The position numbers were made by a program, and so were the translations under genes. From NCBI RefSeq assembly GCF_020551945.1, contig NZ_JAJBZH010000003.1, positions 124,001 through 188,000 on the forward strand: DNA of 64,000 bases, read 5' to 3'. This DNA comes from Cellulosimicrobium marinum (GTDB lineage: Bacteria > Actinomycetota > Actinomycetes > Actinomycetales > Cellulomonadaceae). The notes beneath the pieces were generated by a model. The model did not search any database. It was not told the DNA's origin and saw only the letters and a program-made list of their open reading frames with translations. Below, in pieces: positions 41,126 to 49,940 of this stretch (positions within the stretch are counted from its first letter, which is position 1; every line of letters begins with the position of its first letter).

Positions 41126-42541
41126 TCAGTCGACGCGGCCGAGGACGACGGGCGTGCGTTCGACGTCGGTGCCGGGTGCGGCGATCTCCCACGCGCCGTC
41201 GAGCGCCTGGACGGCGCGGTCGATGCGCTCGGGCGTGTCCGTGTGCAGGGTCATGAGGTGCTGCCCGCGGTGCACCGGGTCCCCCGGCTTGGCGAACATC
41301 TCGACGCCTGCGCCGGCCTGCACGACGTCCTCCTTGCGGGCACGACCGGCGCCGAGCCGCCAGGCGGCGACGCCGACGGCATACGCGTCGAGCCGGGACA
41401 TCACGCCGTCGCGGTCGGCGACCACGTGCTCCTTCTCGCGTGCCACGGGCAGCGGGGCGCGCGAGTCGCCGCCCTGCTCGGCGATCATCTCCCGCCACTT
41501 GTCCAGGGCACGCCCGCCGACGAGCGCGTGCTCGACGTCGTCCGGGTCCTGAGGGCGGCCGACCGCAGCGAGCATCTCCACGGCGAGCGCGACGGTGAGG
41601 TCGACGACGTCCTTCGGCCCCTTCCCCTGCATGACCTCGACGGACTCGCGCACCTCGAGGGCGTTGCCCGCGGTGAGGCCGAGCGGCGTCGACATGTCGG
41701 TGAGGAGCGCGACGGTGCGCACCCCCGCGTCCGTGCCGAGGTCGACCATGGTGCGGGCGAGCTCGCGGGCGGAGCCCAGGTCCTTCATGAACGCGCCCGT
41801 GCCGACCTTGACGTCGAGCACGAGCGCGCCGGTGCCCTCCGCGATCTTCTTGCTCATGATCGAGCTCGCGATGAGCGGGATCGACTCGACGGTCCCGGTG
41901 ACGTCGCGCAGCGCGTAGAGCAGCCGGTCGGCGGGCGCGAGGCCGGAGCCTGCCTGGCAGATGACGGCGCCGACGTGCTCCAGCGCGTCCATCATCTGCG
42001 CGTTCGTCATGGAGGCACGCCAGCCCCGGACCGACTCGAGCTTGTCGAGCGTGCCGCCGGTGTGGCCGAGCCCGCGCCCGGAGAGCTGCGGCACCGCGAC
42101 GCCGTACGACGCGACGAGCGGTGCGAGCGGCAGCGTGATCTTGTCCCCCACGCCGCCCGTGGAGTGCTTGTCCACCGTGGGGCGGGACAGGCCGGTGAAG
42201 TCCATGCGCTCGCCGGACGCGATCATCGCCTGCGTCCACCGCCCGATCTCCGTGCGGTCCATGCCGTTGAGGTAGATCGCCATGGCGAGCGCGGCCATCT
42301 GCTCCTCGGCGACGACCCCGCGCGTGTAGGCGTCGATCACCCAGTCGATCTGCGCGCCGTCGAGCAGCCCGCCGTCGCGCTTGGTGCGGATCACGTCGAC
42401 CGCGTCGTACGGCTCGGGGGCGGGACCGGGGTCCGCCTCGACGCCCTGCTCCTCGCCACCCCTCTGCTGCCCGGTGCCGTCGTGCTCCGCGGCGCCGTCC
42501 GGCCCGAGGTCGGTGTCCTGGTTCCCGTCGTCGCCGGTCAC
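41126..42541 (-). CDS. deoA: Thymidine phosphorylase
   Basis: A 471-residue pyrimidine-nucleoside phosphorylase converting thymidine or deoxyuridine to the base and deoxyribose-1-phosphate. The enzyme proper starts at about residue 36 (YDAVDVIRTKRDGG). The phosphate-binding DKHSTGGVGDKITLPLAPLVA, SGRGLGHTGGTLDKLES and the nucleoside loop SSIMSKKIAEGTGALVLDVKVG GAF region are intact. The first 35 residues, from the GTG that overlaps the cdd stop, are Asp/Gly/Gln-rich and dispensable-looking, so a later start is possible. Confidence 0.92.
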   Translation of the reverse strand: MTGDDGNQDTDLGPDGAAEHDGTGQQRGGEEQGVEADPGPAPEPYDAVDVIRTKRDGGLLDGAQIDWVIDAYTRGVVAEEQMAALAMAIYLNGMDRTEIGRWTQAMIASGERMDFTGLSRPTVDKHSTGGVGDKITLPLAPLVASYGVAVPQLSGRGLGHTGGTLDKLESVRGWRASMTNAQMMDALEHVGAVICQAGSGLAPADRLLYALRDVTGTVESIPLIASSIMSKKIAEGTGALVLDVKVGTGAFMKDLGSARELARTMVDLGTDAGVRTVALLTDMSTPLGLTAGNALEVRESVEVMQGKGPKDVVDLTVALAVEMLAAVGRPQDPDDVEHALVGGRALDKWREMIAEQGGDSRAPLPVAREKEHVVADRDGVMSRLDAYAVGVAAWRLGAGRARKEDVVQAGAGVEMFAKPGDPVHRGQHLMTLHTDTPERIDRAVQALDGAWEIAAPGTDVERTPVVLGRVD

Positions 42542-42948
42542 GAGCGTCCCTCCAGATCGTCGGGCCCGAACGCGTCGGGCAGCACGTCCCTCATCGTCTT
42601 GATACCACGCACGGTGTCGACGAGCAGGTCGGGACCGCCGTGCTCCCACAGGAGCTGGCGGCAGCGGCCGCACGGCATGAGGACGGCCCCGTCCTGCCCG
42701 ACGCACGCGAACGCGACGAGCCGTCCGCCGCCGCCCGTGACGAGGGCGCTCACGAGGGAGCACTCGGCGCAGAGCGTCACCCCGTAGGCGGCGTTCTCCA
42801 CGTTGCAGCCCACGACGAGGCGCCCGTCGTCGACGAGCGCCGCCGCGCCCACCGGGAACCGGGAGTACGGGGCGTACGCGCGCCGCATGACGTCGCGCGC
42901 GGCGTCGCGCAGGGCGTCCCAGTCGACCCCGTCGGGTGCCTGCGTCAT
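42538..42948 (-). CDS. cdd: Cytidine deaminase
   Basis: A 136-residue tetrameric-type cytidine deaminase that converts (deoxy)cytidine to (deoxy)uridine. The zinc site is CAECSLV plus PCGRCRQLL, with the proton-shuttling Glu between, and YSRFPVGAAAL and GCNVENAAYG bind ribose. It lies seven bases after the permease gene and overlaps deoA by GTGA, so import, deamination and phosphorolysis are cotranscribed. Confidence 0.95.
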   Translation of the reverse strand: MTQAPDGVDWDALRDAARDVMRRAYAPYSRFPVGAAALVDDGRLVVGCNVENAAYGVTLCAECSLVSALVTGGGGRLVAFACVGQDGAVLMPCGRCRQLLWEHGGPDLLVDTVRGIKTMRDVLPDAFGPDDLEGRS

Positions 42949-42955
42949 GCGGACC

Positions 42956-44254
42956 TCACTTCACGTAGGGCACGCCCGACGCCGCGGGGGCCCGCACCCG
43001 CCCGACGAGGCCCGCGACGGCGAAGATCGTCACGACGTACGGCGTCATGAGCATGATCTGGCTGGGGATCGGGGTCCCGACGATGCCGAGCACGGTCTGC
43101 AGGTTGTCGGAGAACCCGAAGAGCAGCGCCGCGGCGAGGGCACCGACCGGGTTCCACCGACCGAGGATCATCGCGGCGAGGGCGATGAAGCCCTTGCCGC
43201 CCGTCATCTCCTTGCCGAACGCGAGCCCTGCCGCGACCGTGAAGAACGCGCCGCCGAGCCCGGCGACCGCCCCGCCGAGGAGCGTGTTGCGCACGCGGGT
43301 CGCGTTGACCTTGATGCCGACGGTGTCCGCGGCCTTGGGGTGCTCGCCGACGGCCCGCAGCCGCAGGCCCCACCGGCTGCGGAAGAGGAAGATCTGCAGG
43401 ACGATCACGGCCGCGTACATGAGGTACACGAGGAGCGTCTGGCGGAACAGGACGGGCCCGACCACCGGGATCTGCGACAGCACCGGGATCTCGATCACGG
43501 GCAGCGGGGTGCGCGAGTTCCACGTCCCGGGGTCCTCCGTGAGGACCGTCGAGTAGAGGTAGCTCGTCACGCCGACGACGAGCACGTTGAGCACGACGCC
43601 GACGATGATCTGGTTCACCCAGTACTTCACGGCGAAGACGACAAGCAGGAGGCCGACGAGGGCACCGGCGACGGGCGCCGCGAGGAGGCCCGCGTACGCG
43701 CTGGACGTGAGGGAGGCGACGACCGCCGCGAGGAACGCGCCCGCGAGGAGCTGGCCCTCGATCGCGATGTTGATGATGCCGACACGCTCGCACAGCACGC
43801 CGGACAGCGCGCCGAACACGAGCGGCACCGCGAGGAAGAGCGACCCCTGGAGCAGCCCCGTGAGCGGGATGGCGGACTTGTCCGCGCCGGCCCAGCACAG
43901 GAACGCGAGCACCACGAGCACGCCGAAGACGATCGGCAGCCACATGCCCGTCTTGCGGCGGTCGTACGCGGCCCAGAACGACAGTCCGGCGAGCATGAGC
44001 GCGAGGATCGACAGGAAGAGCGCCGCCCCCGTCGAGCTGACCGTGACCGGCTCGATCTGGAAGAAGTCGTCGGACGTCGACAGCCGGAAGGTCGTCTGGT
44101 GGCCGGACGCGGGGAGCAGCGCGAAGAGGACCAGCGAGACGAGGCCGACGACGGCGTAGACGATCGGGGCGCGCCAGCTGATCGGGGCCAAGGGCTTCGC
44201 GGCGGGACGGGACGCCGGGGGCGCCGCCGGTGCCGGGGTGGTCGCGGTGCTCAT
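42956..44254 (-). CDS. Nucleoside ABC transporter permease (second subunit)
   Basis: A 432-residue ABC permease of the BPD_transp_2 (branched-chain/ribose/nucleoside) type with about ten helices. GVLCERVGIINIAIEGQLLAGAF and the cytoplasmic coupling segment RAVGEHPKAADTVGIKVNATRVR are diagnostic. By family it corresponds to the YufQ/NupQ subunit. The ATG overlaps the preceding permease as ATGA. Confidence 0.9.
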   Translation of the reverse strand: MSTATTPAPAAPPASRPAAKPLAPISWRAPIVYAVVGLVSLVLFALLPASGHQTTFRLSTSDDFFQIEPVTVSSTGAALFLSILALMLAGLSFWAAYDRRKTGMWLPIVFGVLVVLAFLCWAGADKSAIPLTGLLQGSLFLAVPLVFGALSGVLCERVGIINIAIEGQLLAGAFLAAVVASLTSSAYAGLLAAPVAGALVGLLLVVFAVKYWVNQIIVGVVLNVLVVGVTSYLYSTVLTEDPGTWNSRTPLPVIEIPVLSQIPVVGPVLFRQTLLVYLMYAAVIVLQIFLFRSRWGLRLRAVGEHPKAADTVGIKVNATRVRNTLLGGAVAGLGGAFFTVAAGLAFGKEMTGGKGFIALAAMILGRWNPVGALAAALLFGFSDNLQTVLGIVGTPIPSQIMLMTPYVVTIFAVAGLVGRVRAPAASGVPYVK

Positions 44255-45570
44255 GCGCCGGCCTCCTGCGTCGTCGGGGTGGTCGGGGCCGTCGAGCGCC
44301 CACGGGCGGCCCGGCGTTCCGCACGGGTCGGCCCGCCGGGCGTGGGGAGGCGGAAGATCGCCCGGACGAGCGGCGGTGCGGCGATGAACAGCACGATGAG
44401 GGACTGCACGACGAGCACGATGTCGATGGGGGTGCCCGTGCGCGCCTGCATGGCGAACCCGCCGGCCCGCAGCGCCCCGAACAGCAGGCCCGCGAGCACG
44501 GTCCCCAGCGGACGGGACCGGCCGAGCAGGGCGACCGTGATGGCGTCGAATCCGAAGCTCGCCGCGACGCCCGCGGTGAGGACCTTCTCGGTGCCGAGGA
44601 CCTGCGCCGACCCGGCGAGGCCGGCGAGCGCGCCCGCGATCGCCATGACCCACACCGTCACCCAGGGCACCGACATCCCGGCGGTGCGAGCCGCGTGCGG
44701 GTTCTCCCCGACCGCCCGGAACCGGAAGCCCAGCGTGGACCGCTCCATGAGCCACCAGACGCCGACGGCGGCGAGCAGCGCGAGGAGGAAGCCGAGGTGC
44801 AGGCGGTACCCCTCGCCGAGCAGCAGCGGGTAGGTCGCGCTCGACGGGATGGGCGGGCTGATGGGGTTCGAGCTACCGGGCCGCTGGAACGCGGGCGTCG
44901 TCAGCAGGTACGCGACGAGGTAGATCGCGATGTTGTTGAGCATGATCGTGACGATCACCTCGTGCGCACCGGTCCGGGCCTTGAGCACGCCGGCGATGCT
45001 CGCCCACAGCGCGCCGCCGAGCGCGGCGCCGAGCACCGCGAGGAAGAGGTGCAGGCCGGGCGGGAGGTCGAACGTGAAGCCGATGAACCCGGCGAACACC
45101 CCGCCGAGGATGATCTGCCCCTGGGCGCCGATGTTGAACAGGCCGGCGCGGAAGCCGATGCCGAGGCCCAGACCCGCGAAGATGAGCGGGACGGACACCG
45201 TCATGGTCTCCGTCAACGGGCGCAGCGCCCCCTCGACGGTGGACGCCTGGAAGTTCACCACCGACCCCTGGAACAGCGCGCTGTACGCGCCGAACACGGC
45301 GTTCCAGATCGCGGTGAGGGTGTCCAGGGGACGCGCGAAGAAGTAGGTCGCGGCCTCCTGCACCTCGGGGTCGGCCGCGGCGATGAGGACGCCCCCGAGG
45401 ACGAGAGCGGCGACGATCGCGAGGAGCGACACGAGCCAGCTGCTCTCGAGCATCTCCCGCAGGAGGCTCTGCCCGGTGGGGCGGTCCGGGCGCTCGACGT
45501 CGCTGGGCGGGGCCGGCGTCGGCGGGACGGGCGGCTGGCCGCCGTCGTCGGGCGTGGCCTGCTGGGTCAC
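44251..45570 (-). CDS. Nucleoside ABC transporter permease (first subunit)
   Basis: A 439-residue BPD_transp_2 permease with a proline-rich cytoplasmic N-terminus of about 45 residues. GFRAGLFNIGAQGQIILGGVFAGFIG and the coupling segment FRAVGENPHAARTAGMSVPWV are diagnostic of the YufP/NupP-type subunit. The GTG overlaps the ATPase stop as GTGA. It forms a heterodimeric channel with the next gene product. Confidence 0.9.
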   Translation of the reverse strand: MTQQATPDDGGQPPVPPTPAPPSDVERPDRPTGQSLLREMLESSWLVSLLAIVAALVLGGVLIAAADPEVQEAATYFFARPLDTLTAIWNAVFGAYSALFQGSVVNFQASTVEGALRPLTETMTVSVPLIFAGLGLGIGFRAGLFNIGAQGQIILGGVFAGFIGFTFDLPPGLHLFLAVLGAALGGALWASIAGVLKARTGAHEVIVTIMLNNIAIYLVAYLLTTPAFQRPGSSNPISPPIPSSATYPLLLGEGYRLHLGFLLALLAAVGVWWLMERSTLGFRFRAVGENPHAARTAGMSVPWVTVWVMAIAGALAGLAGSAQVLGTEKVLTAGVAASFGFDAITVALLGRSRPLGTVLAGLLFGALRAGGFAMQARTGTPIDIVLVVQSLIVLFIAAPPLVRAIFRLPTPGGPTRAERRAARGRSTAPTTPTTQEAGA

Positions 45571-47174
45571 TGGTCCTCCTCCTGGGAGACGCCGGGCGCG
45601 GGCTGCTGGTGGTCGGCCTCGAGGTCGGCCCCGCCGAGCGTCGTGTGGTGCCGGGCCGCCTGGGCGACCGCCTCGTCGAGCGGCACGCCGGCCATCATGA
45701 GCCCGAGCACGTCACGGTCCGTGTCGCCCGGCACGACCCCGACGACACGGCCGCGGTACATGACCGCGATCCGGTCGGCGAGGGCGAGCACCTCGTCGAG
45801 CTCAGTCGACACGATGATCACGGGGGTGCCCGCGTCGCGCTCGGCGACGATGCGCCGGTGCACGAACTCGATGGAACCGACGTCGAGCCCGCGGGTCGGC
45901 TGGGACGCGATGAGCAGCCGCAGCGGTCGCGACATCTCGCGCGCGAGCACCACCTTCTGCTGGTTGCCGCCCGACAGGGTGCCGGCCGGCGCCTCGACGG
46001 TCTGCGTGCGCACGTCGAACTCCTCGACGCGACGCTCCGCGTTGCTGCGGATGACGGACTTGTTGAGCGCGCCCGCTCGGGAGTAGGGCGCGGACGAGAC
46101 GAGGTCGAGGACGAGGTTCTCCTCGACGGAGAACGTCCCGACGATGCCGTCGGTGCTGCGGTCCTCCGGGACGTAGCCGACCCCGGCGCGCAGCACGTCG
46201 GCGACCCCGCGGCCCACGAGCTCGGCGCCGTCGAGCCGGATCGACCCGGCGACGGGCCGGCGCAGGCCGACGATGGTCTCGGTGAGCTCGGTCTGGCCGT
46301 TGCCCTGGACGCCCGCCACGACGAGGATCTCGCCGCGCGCCACCTCGAGGTCGACCGCGTCGACGACGGCCGTGCCCACGGAGTCCAGCACGGACAGGTC
46401 GCGGACCTGGAACGTCGCCTCGCCGGTGTCCGCGGGGTCCTTGGCGACGCCGAGCGAGACGGACCGGCCGACCATGAGGGACGCGAGCTCGGTCTCGCTC
46501 GCGGTCGGCTCCGCGGTGCCGACGACCTTGCCGCGCCGGATCACGGTGATGCGGTCCGCGACGGCCCGGACCTCGCGCAGCTTGTGGGTGATGAAGACGA
46601 TCGACGTGCCGGCCTCCTTGAGCTGGCGCATGATCGCGATGAGCTCGTCGGTCTCCTGCGGCGTCAGCACCGCCGTGGGCTCGTCGAGGATGAGGACGCG
46701 GGCGTCGCGCGAGAGCGCCTTGATGATCTCGACGCGCTGCTGGACGCCGACGGGGATGTCCTCGACCAGCGCGTCGGGGTCGACCTCGAACCCGAAGCGG
46801 TCGGAGATCTCCCGCACGAGCCCCCGCGCGCGCCGCGCGTCGATGAGGCCCCCGCCGCGGACCGGCTCGTGCCCGAGCGCGACGTTCTCGGCGACGGTGA
46901 AGACCGGGACGAGCATGAAGTGCTGGTGCACCATGCCGATCCCCGCGGCCATCGCGTCGCCCGGCCCGTCGAAGCTCACCGGGGCGTCGTCGACGAGGAT
47001 CTCGCCGTCGTCCGGGTCGTACAGGCCGTAGAGCACGTTCATGAGCGTGCTCTTCCCTGCGCCGTTCTCCCCGAGCAGGGCGTGGATCTCGCCCGGCTCG
47101 ATCACCAGGTCGATGTGGTCGTTGGCGACCAGGGACCCGAAGACCTTCGTGATCCCTCGCAGCTCCAGCTTCAC
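45567..47174 (-). CDS. Nucleoside ABC transporter ATP-binding protein (tandem NBDs)
   Basis: A 535-residue protein with two fused ATPase domains. The first has a normal Walker A GENGAGKST and Walker B LILDEPTAVLT, with signature VGVQQRVEI. The second has a degenerate Walker A (GVQGNGQTE) but a good signature LSGGNQQKVVLARE. This asymmetry is usual in sugar/nucleoside importers of the RbsA/YufO type. The GTG at 47174 is preceded by GAGAGG. A long hairpin separates it from the lipoprotein gene upstream. Confidence 0.93.
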   Translation of the reverse strand: MKLELRGITKVFGSLVANDHIDLVIEPGEIHALLGENGAGKSTLMNVLYGLYDPDDGEILVDDAPVSFDGPGDAMAAGIGMVHQHFMLVPVFTVAENVALGHEPVRGGGLIDARRARGLVREISDRFGFEVDPDALVEDIPVGVQQRVEIIKALSRDARVLILDEPTAVLTPQETDELIAIMRQLKEAGTSIVFITHKLREVRAVADRITVIRRGKVVGTAEPTASETELASLMVGRSVSLGVAKDPADTGEATFQVRDLSVLDSVGTAVVDAVDLEVARGEILVVAGVQGNGQTELTETIVGLRRPVAGSIRLDGAELVGRGVADVLRAGVGYVPEDRSTDGIVGTFSVEENLVLDLVSSAPYSRAGALNKSVIRSNAERRVEEFDVRTQTVEAPAGTLSGGNQQKVVLAREMSRPLRLLIASQPTRGLDVGSIEFVHRRIVAERDAGTPVIIVSTELDEVLALADRIAVMYRGRVVGVVPGDTDRDVLGLMMAGVPLDEAVAQAARHHTTLGGADLEADHQQPAPGVSQEEDQ

Positions 47175-47287
47175 CGGTGGGCCTCTCCCGTTCGTCCGAG
47201 TACTCCATCGAACCGCACCCGGCTCCGCGCTGTCGCGTCGAGGAGCCGTCGGCCCGCGGGACGGGCGGGTGCGCCCGCCGGTCAGGA

Positions 47288-47324
47288 CGACGGTGGCCCG
47301 GGCGGGGTGCCCGGGCCACCGTCG
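47288..47324 (-). terminator. 16-bp hairpin between lipoprotein and ATPase genes
   Basis: A perfect 16-bp stem (47288-47303 with 47309-47324) with a five-nt loop, 50 bases after the lipoprotein stop. It probably terminates or stabilises most transcripts so that the binding protein is made in excess over the channel, a common arrangement in ABC import operons. Confidence 0.7.
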
Positions 47325-47373
47325 GCGCGTCAGCGGGCCGGCGGCGGCCCGGTGACACGGTCGTGCACGTGCG

Positions 47374-48465
47374 TCAGGGAGTGTTGGGAGACTCGACGAC
47401 GAGGTCGCCGGCGATGATCTGCTCCTGGTACTCCGCGAGCTTGTCCTGGAGCTCCGTCGGCACCGCGTCCTCGAAGTCGTGGAACGGCGCGAGCCCGACG
47501 CCCTCGTTCTCCAGCGTGCCCACGTACGGCTCGCTGCTGAACCCGTCGTCCGCGGCCTCGCTCACGGTGTCGAACACGGCCGGGCCGATCTGCTTCATCA
47601 CCGACGTGAGGATGATGCTGCCGTAGTCGGTGGTGAGGAAGCCGTCGGAGTCGACCCAGATGATCTTCGCGTCCGCACCCTCGGCCGCGGCCGCCGCACC
47701 GAGACCCACCGGCCCGGCGACCGGCATGATGATGTCGGCACCCTGGTCGATGAAGCCCTGCGTGACGTTCTGGCCGTTCGCCTGGTTCTCGAAGTCGCCC
47801 GTGAAGGTGCCGGTCTGGGCCTCCTTGTCCCAGCCGAGCGTCTCCACCTCGGTGCCGTTGTCCTCGTTGTACTTCGCGACGCCGTCGACGAAGCCGTCCA
47901 TGAAGATCGCGACGGACGGGATCTGGATGCCGCCGAACGTCGCGACGGTGCCCGACTCCGTCATCCCCGCGGCGAGGTACCCGGCGAGGAACGCCGCCTC
48001 GGCCGTGTTGAAGAGGATGGGCTTCGCGTTGTCCAGCTCGACCGGGTTGAAGTCGGCGTCCGAGAACGCGGAGTCGATGAGGGCGAAGTTGGTGTCCGTG
48101 TTCGCCTCGGCCGCGGCCTGGATCGGGTCCTCGAGGAGGAAGCCCACGCCGATGACGAGGTTGCAGCCCTGCTGGACGAGGTTGTCGATGTTGGGGCCGT
48201 AGTCGGTGTCGGCCTGCGACTCGACCTCGTGGATCGTGATGCCCAGCTCGTCCTCGGCCTTGAGCAGGCCCTCGTAGCCGGACTGGTTGAAGGACTGGTC
48301 GTCGAAGCCACCGGCGTCCGACACCATGCACGCGGAGAAGTCCGGGTTGCCCCCGGCCGTGTCCTCGCCGCCGGTCGTCTCCTCGTCCTCCGGCGCCGCG
48401 CCGCACGCGGCCAGCGCGAGCGCGGCGGCTGCCGCCAGCGCGGTGACCTGAGTCGCTCTCTTCAC
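47374..48465 (-). CDS. BMP-family nucleoside-binding lipoprotein
   Basis: A 363-residue substrate-binding lipoprotein of the BMP (basic membrane protein/PnrA) family, the periplasmic-type receptor for purine and pyrimidine nucleosides. The lipobox LALAACG follows a short signal peptide, with lipidated Cys at about residue 21. Core motifs are CMVSDAGGFDDQSFNQSGYEGL, VGFLLEDPI, AGYLAAGM and PVAGPVGLGAAAAAE. The GTG at 48465 is chosen because it has an AGGAG site and directly starts the signal peptide. It heads the ABC importer operon. Confidence 0.92.
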   Translation of the reverse strand: MKRATQVTALAAAAALALAACGAAPEDEETTGGEDTAGGNPDFSACMVSDAGGFDDQSFNQSGYEGLLKAEDELGITIHEVESQADTDYGPNIDNLVQQGCNLVIGVGFLLEDPIQAAAEANTDTNFALIDSAFSDADFNPVELDNAKPILFNTAEAAFLAGYLAAGMTESGTVATFGGIQIPSVAIFMDGFVDGVAKYNEDNGTEVETLGWDKEAQTGTFTGDFENQANGQNVTQGFIDQGADIIMPVAGPVGLGAAAAAEGADAKIIWVDSDGFLTTDYGSIILTSVMKQIGPAVFDTVSEAADDGFSSEPYVGTLENEGVGLAPFHDFEDAVPTELQDKLAEYQEQIIAGDLVVESPNTP

Positions 48466-48569
48466 CTGTAGCTCCTGTCGCTGTCGTTGCTGGCCGCGCA
48501 GGGAGGAACCCTGCGGTCCCCCCGGGCGCCGTTGCACGGGAGGACCGGTCCGACGGCCTCATGGACGGA

Positions 48570-48575
48570 ACACTA
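48570..48575 (-). promoter_or_regulatory. -10 element of the nucleoside import operon
   Basis: TAGTGT on the minus strand, about 105 bases before the lipoprotein GTG. This leaves a leader of roughly 100 nt with a normal ribosome site, unlike the leaderless genes nearby. No clear -35 was seen. Confidence 0.4.
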
Positions 48576-48596
48576 GCCAGGCTCGTGCGTCGCGCA

Positions 48597-48614
48597 CGTT
48601 ACTTGTCGGTAACG
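48597..48614. promoter_or_regulatory. Palindromic operator upstream of the nucleoside import operon
   Basis: CGTTAC, six bases, GTAACG: a perfect 6-bp inverted repeat about 22 bases upstream of the -10 hexamer, so it overlaps the -35 region. A CGTTA half-site recurs at about 48624. It is probably the site of a local regulator of nucleoside uptake; the regulator is not in the window. Confidence 0.55.
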
Positions 48615-48686
48615 ACGGCACTTCGTTATCCAAGCGTCACTTCGCGTCTCAGCGGCAGGACGACGGCGTCCAGCGTTCGGAACGGG

Positions 48687-49940
48687 TCAGCGGGACCCCG
48701 CGAGCACCCCGGTCTCCCCGAGCGCCGCGCGTGCGAGCAGGCGCACGCCGACGTCGATCGCCCGCTCGTCCACCTGCAGGTCGCCCTGGTGGATGTCGAA
48801 CGACCGCCCGCCGGGCGTCCGGGTGCCGAGCCGCGCCATCGCGCCCGGAACCTTCGTGAGGTACCACGCGAAGTCCTCGCCGCCGAGCGACTGCTCGGTG
48901 AGCTGGACCGAGTCCGGGCCGAGGACGTCCCGCGCGGCCGCCTCCAGCACTGCCGTGCACCGCTCGTCGTTCTCGACGGGCGGGACGCCCCGCGTGTGGT
49001 GCACCGTCACCTCGACCTCGTACGGGGCGACGACCTGCTCGACCGCGTCGTGCAGCACCTGGCCCGCGAACTCCCACGCGCGCACGTCGAGGCAGCGCAG
49101 CGTCCCTCGCACCGTGCCCGTGCTCGGGATCGCGTTGTGCGCCGAACCCGCGTGCACCGCTCCCCAGGTGAGGTTGACGCCCGAGCGCGGGTCGAGGCGC
49201 CGTCCGAGGACCGCGGGCACCTGCGTGATGACCTGTCCCAGCGCGTAGACCACGTCGCCCGTGAGGTGCGGGCGCGACGTGTGCCCGCCCGGGGACGCGA
49301 TGGTCACGGAGACCTCGTCGGACGCGGACGTGATGGGCCCGATGCGCGTCCCGACCTTGCCGACGTCCGTCTTCGGGTCGCAGTGCACGGCGTAGATCTC
49401 GTCCACGCCGTCGAGGCCGCCCGCGGCGAGCACGTCGAGGGACCCGCCCGGCTGCACCTCCTCGGCGGGCTGGAACACGAGCCGGACCCCCCGGCGCAGC
49501 CCGACCCGCGCGTGCAGGTCGGCCAGGACGAGACCGGCCCCCAGCACGACGGCGGTGTGGACGTCGTGCCCGCAGGCGTGGGCGACCCCGCTCACCGTCG
49601 AGGCCCACGGCAGGTCGCAGCGGTCCTGGACAGGGAGCGCGTCGATGTCCGCCCGCAGCGCCACGCGGTCCGGCGCGGGCACGGTCGAGGCGCCGTCCGC
49701 CGTCGGGACCGGGTCGCCCGGCGCGGGCCCGACGTCGCACACCAGCCCCGTCCCCGGGAGCGGTCGCGGGTCCAGGCCCGCAGCGCGGAGCCGCTCGAGC
49801 AGGAGGCCCGTGGTCCGCGTCTCCGCCCGGGAGACCTCCGGGTGCGCGTGCACGTCCCGGCGGATCGCGACGAGCTCGTCGGCGTACCGCGCCGCCGAGG
49901 CCTCGAGCTCGCGGGCGAGGGCCGATCCCTGTCCGCTCAC
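48687..49940 (-). CDS. M20-family amidohydrolase (IAA-amino acid hydrolase type)
   Basis: A 417-residue zinc peptidase/amidohydrolase. The metal site is visible in ADIDALPVQD, ACGHDVHTAVVLG, FQPAEEVQPGG (Glu pair) and VHCDPK, and GGHTSRP lies in the dimerisation lid. It belongs with AmiA/AmiB and HipO-type enzymes that cleave N-acyl amino acids or amino-benzoyl glutamate; the substrate is not known. The GTG overlaps the manC stop as GTGA. Mycobacteria have amiA/amiB in the same neighbourhood. Confidence 0.9.
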   Translation of the reverse strand: MSGQGSALARELEASAARYADELVAIRRDVHAHPEVSRAETRTTGLLLERLRAAGLDPRPLPGTGLVCDVGPAPGDPVPTADGASTVPAPDRVALRADIDALPVQDRCDLPWASTVSGVAHACGHDVHTAVVLGAGLVLADLHARVGLRRGVRLVFQPAEEVQPGGSLDVLAAGGLDGVDEIYAVHCDPKTDVGKVGTRIGPITSASDEVSVTIASPGGHTSRPHLTGDVVYALGQVITQVPAVLGRRLDPRSGVNLTWGAVHAGSAHNAIPSTGTVRGTLRCLDVRAWEFAGQVLHDAVEQVVAPYEVEVTVHHTRGVPPVENDERCTAVLEAAARDVLGPDSVQLTEQSLGGEDFAWYLTKVPGAMARLGTRTPGGRSFDIHQGDLQVDERAIDVGVRLLARAALGETGVLAGSR

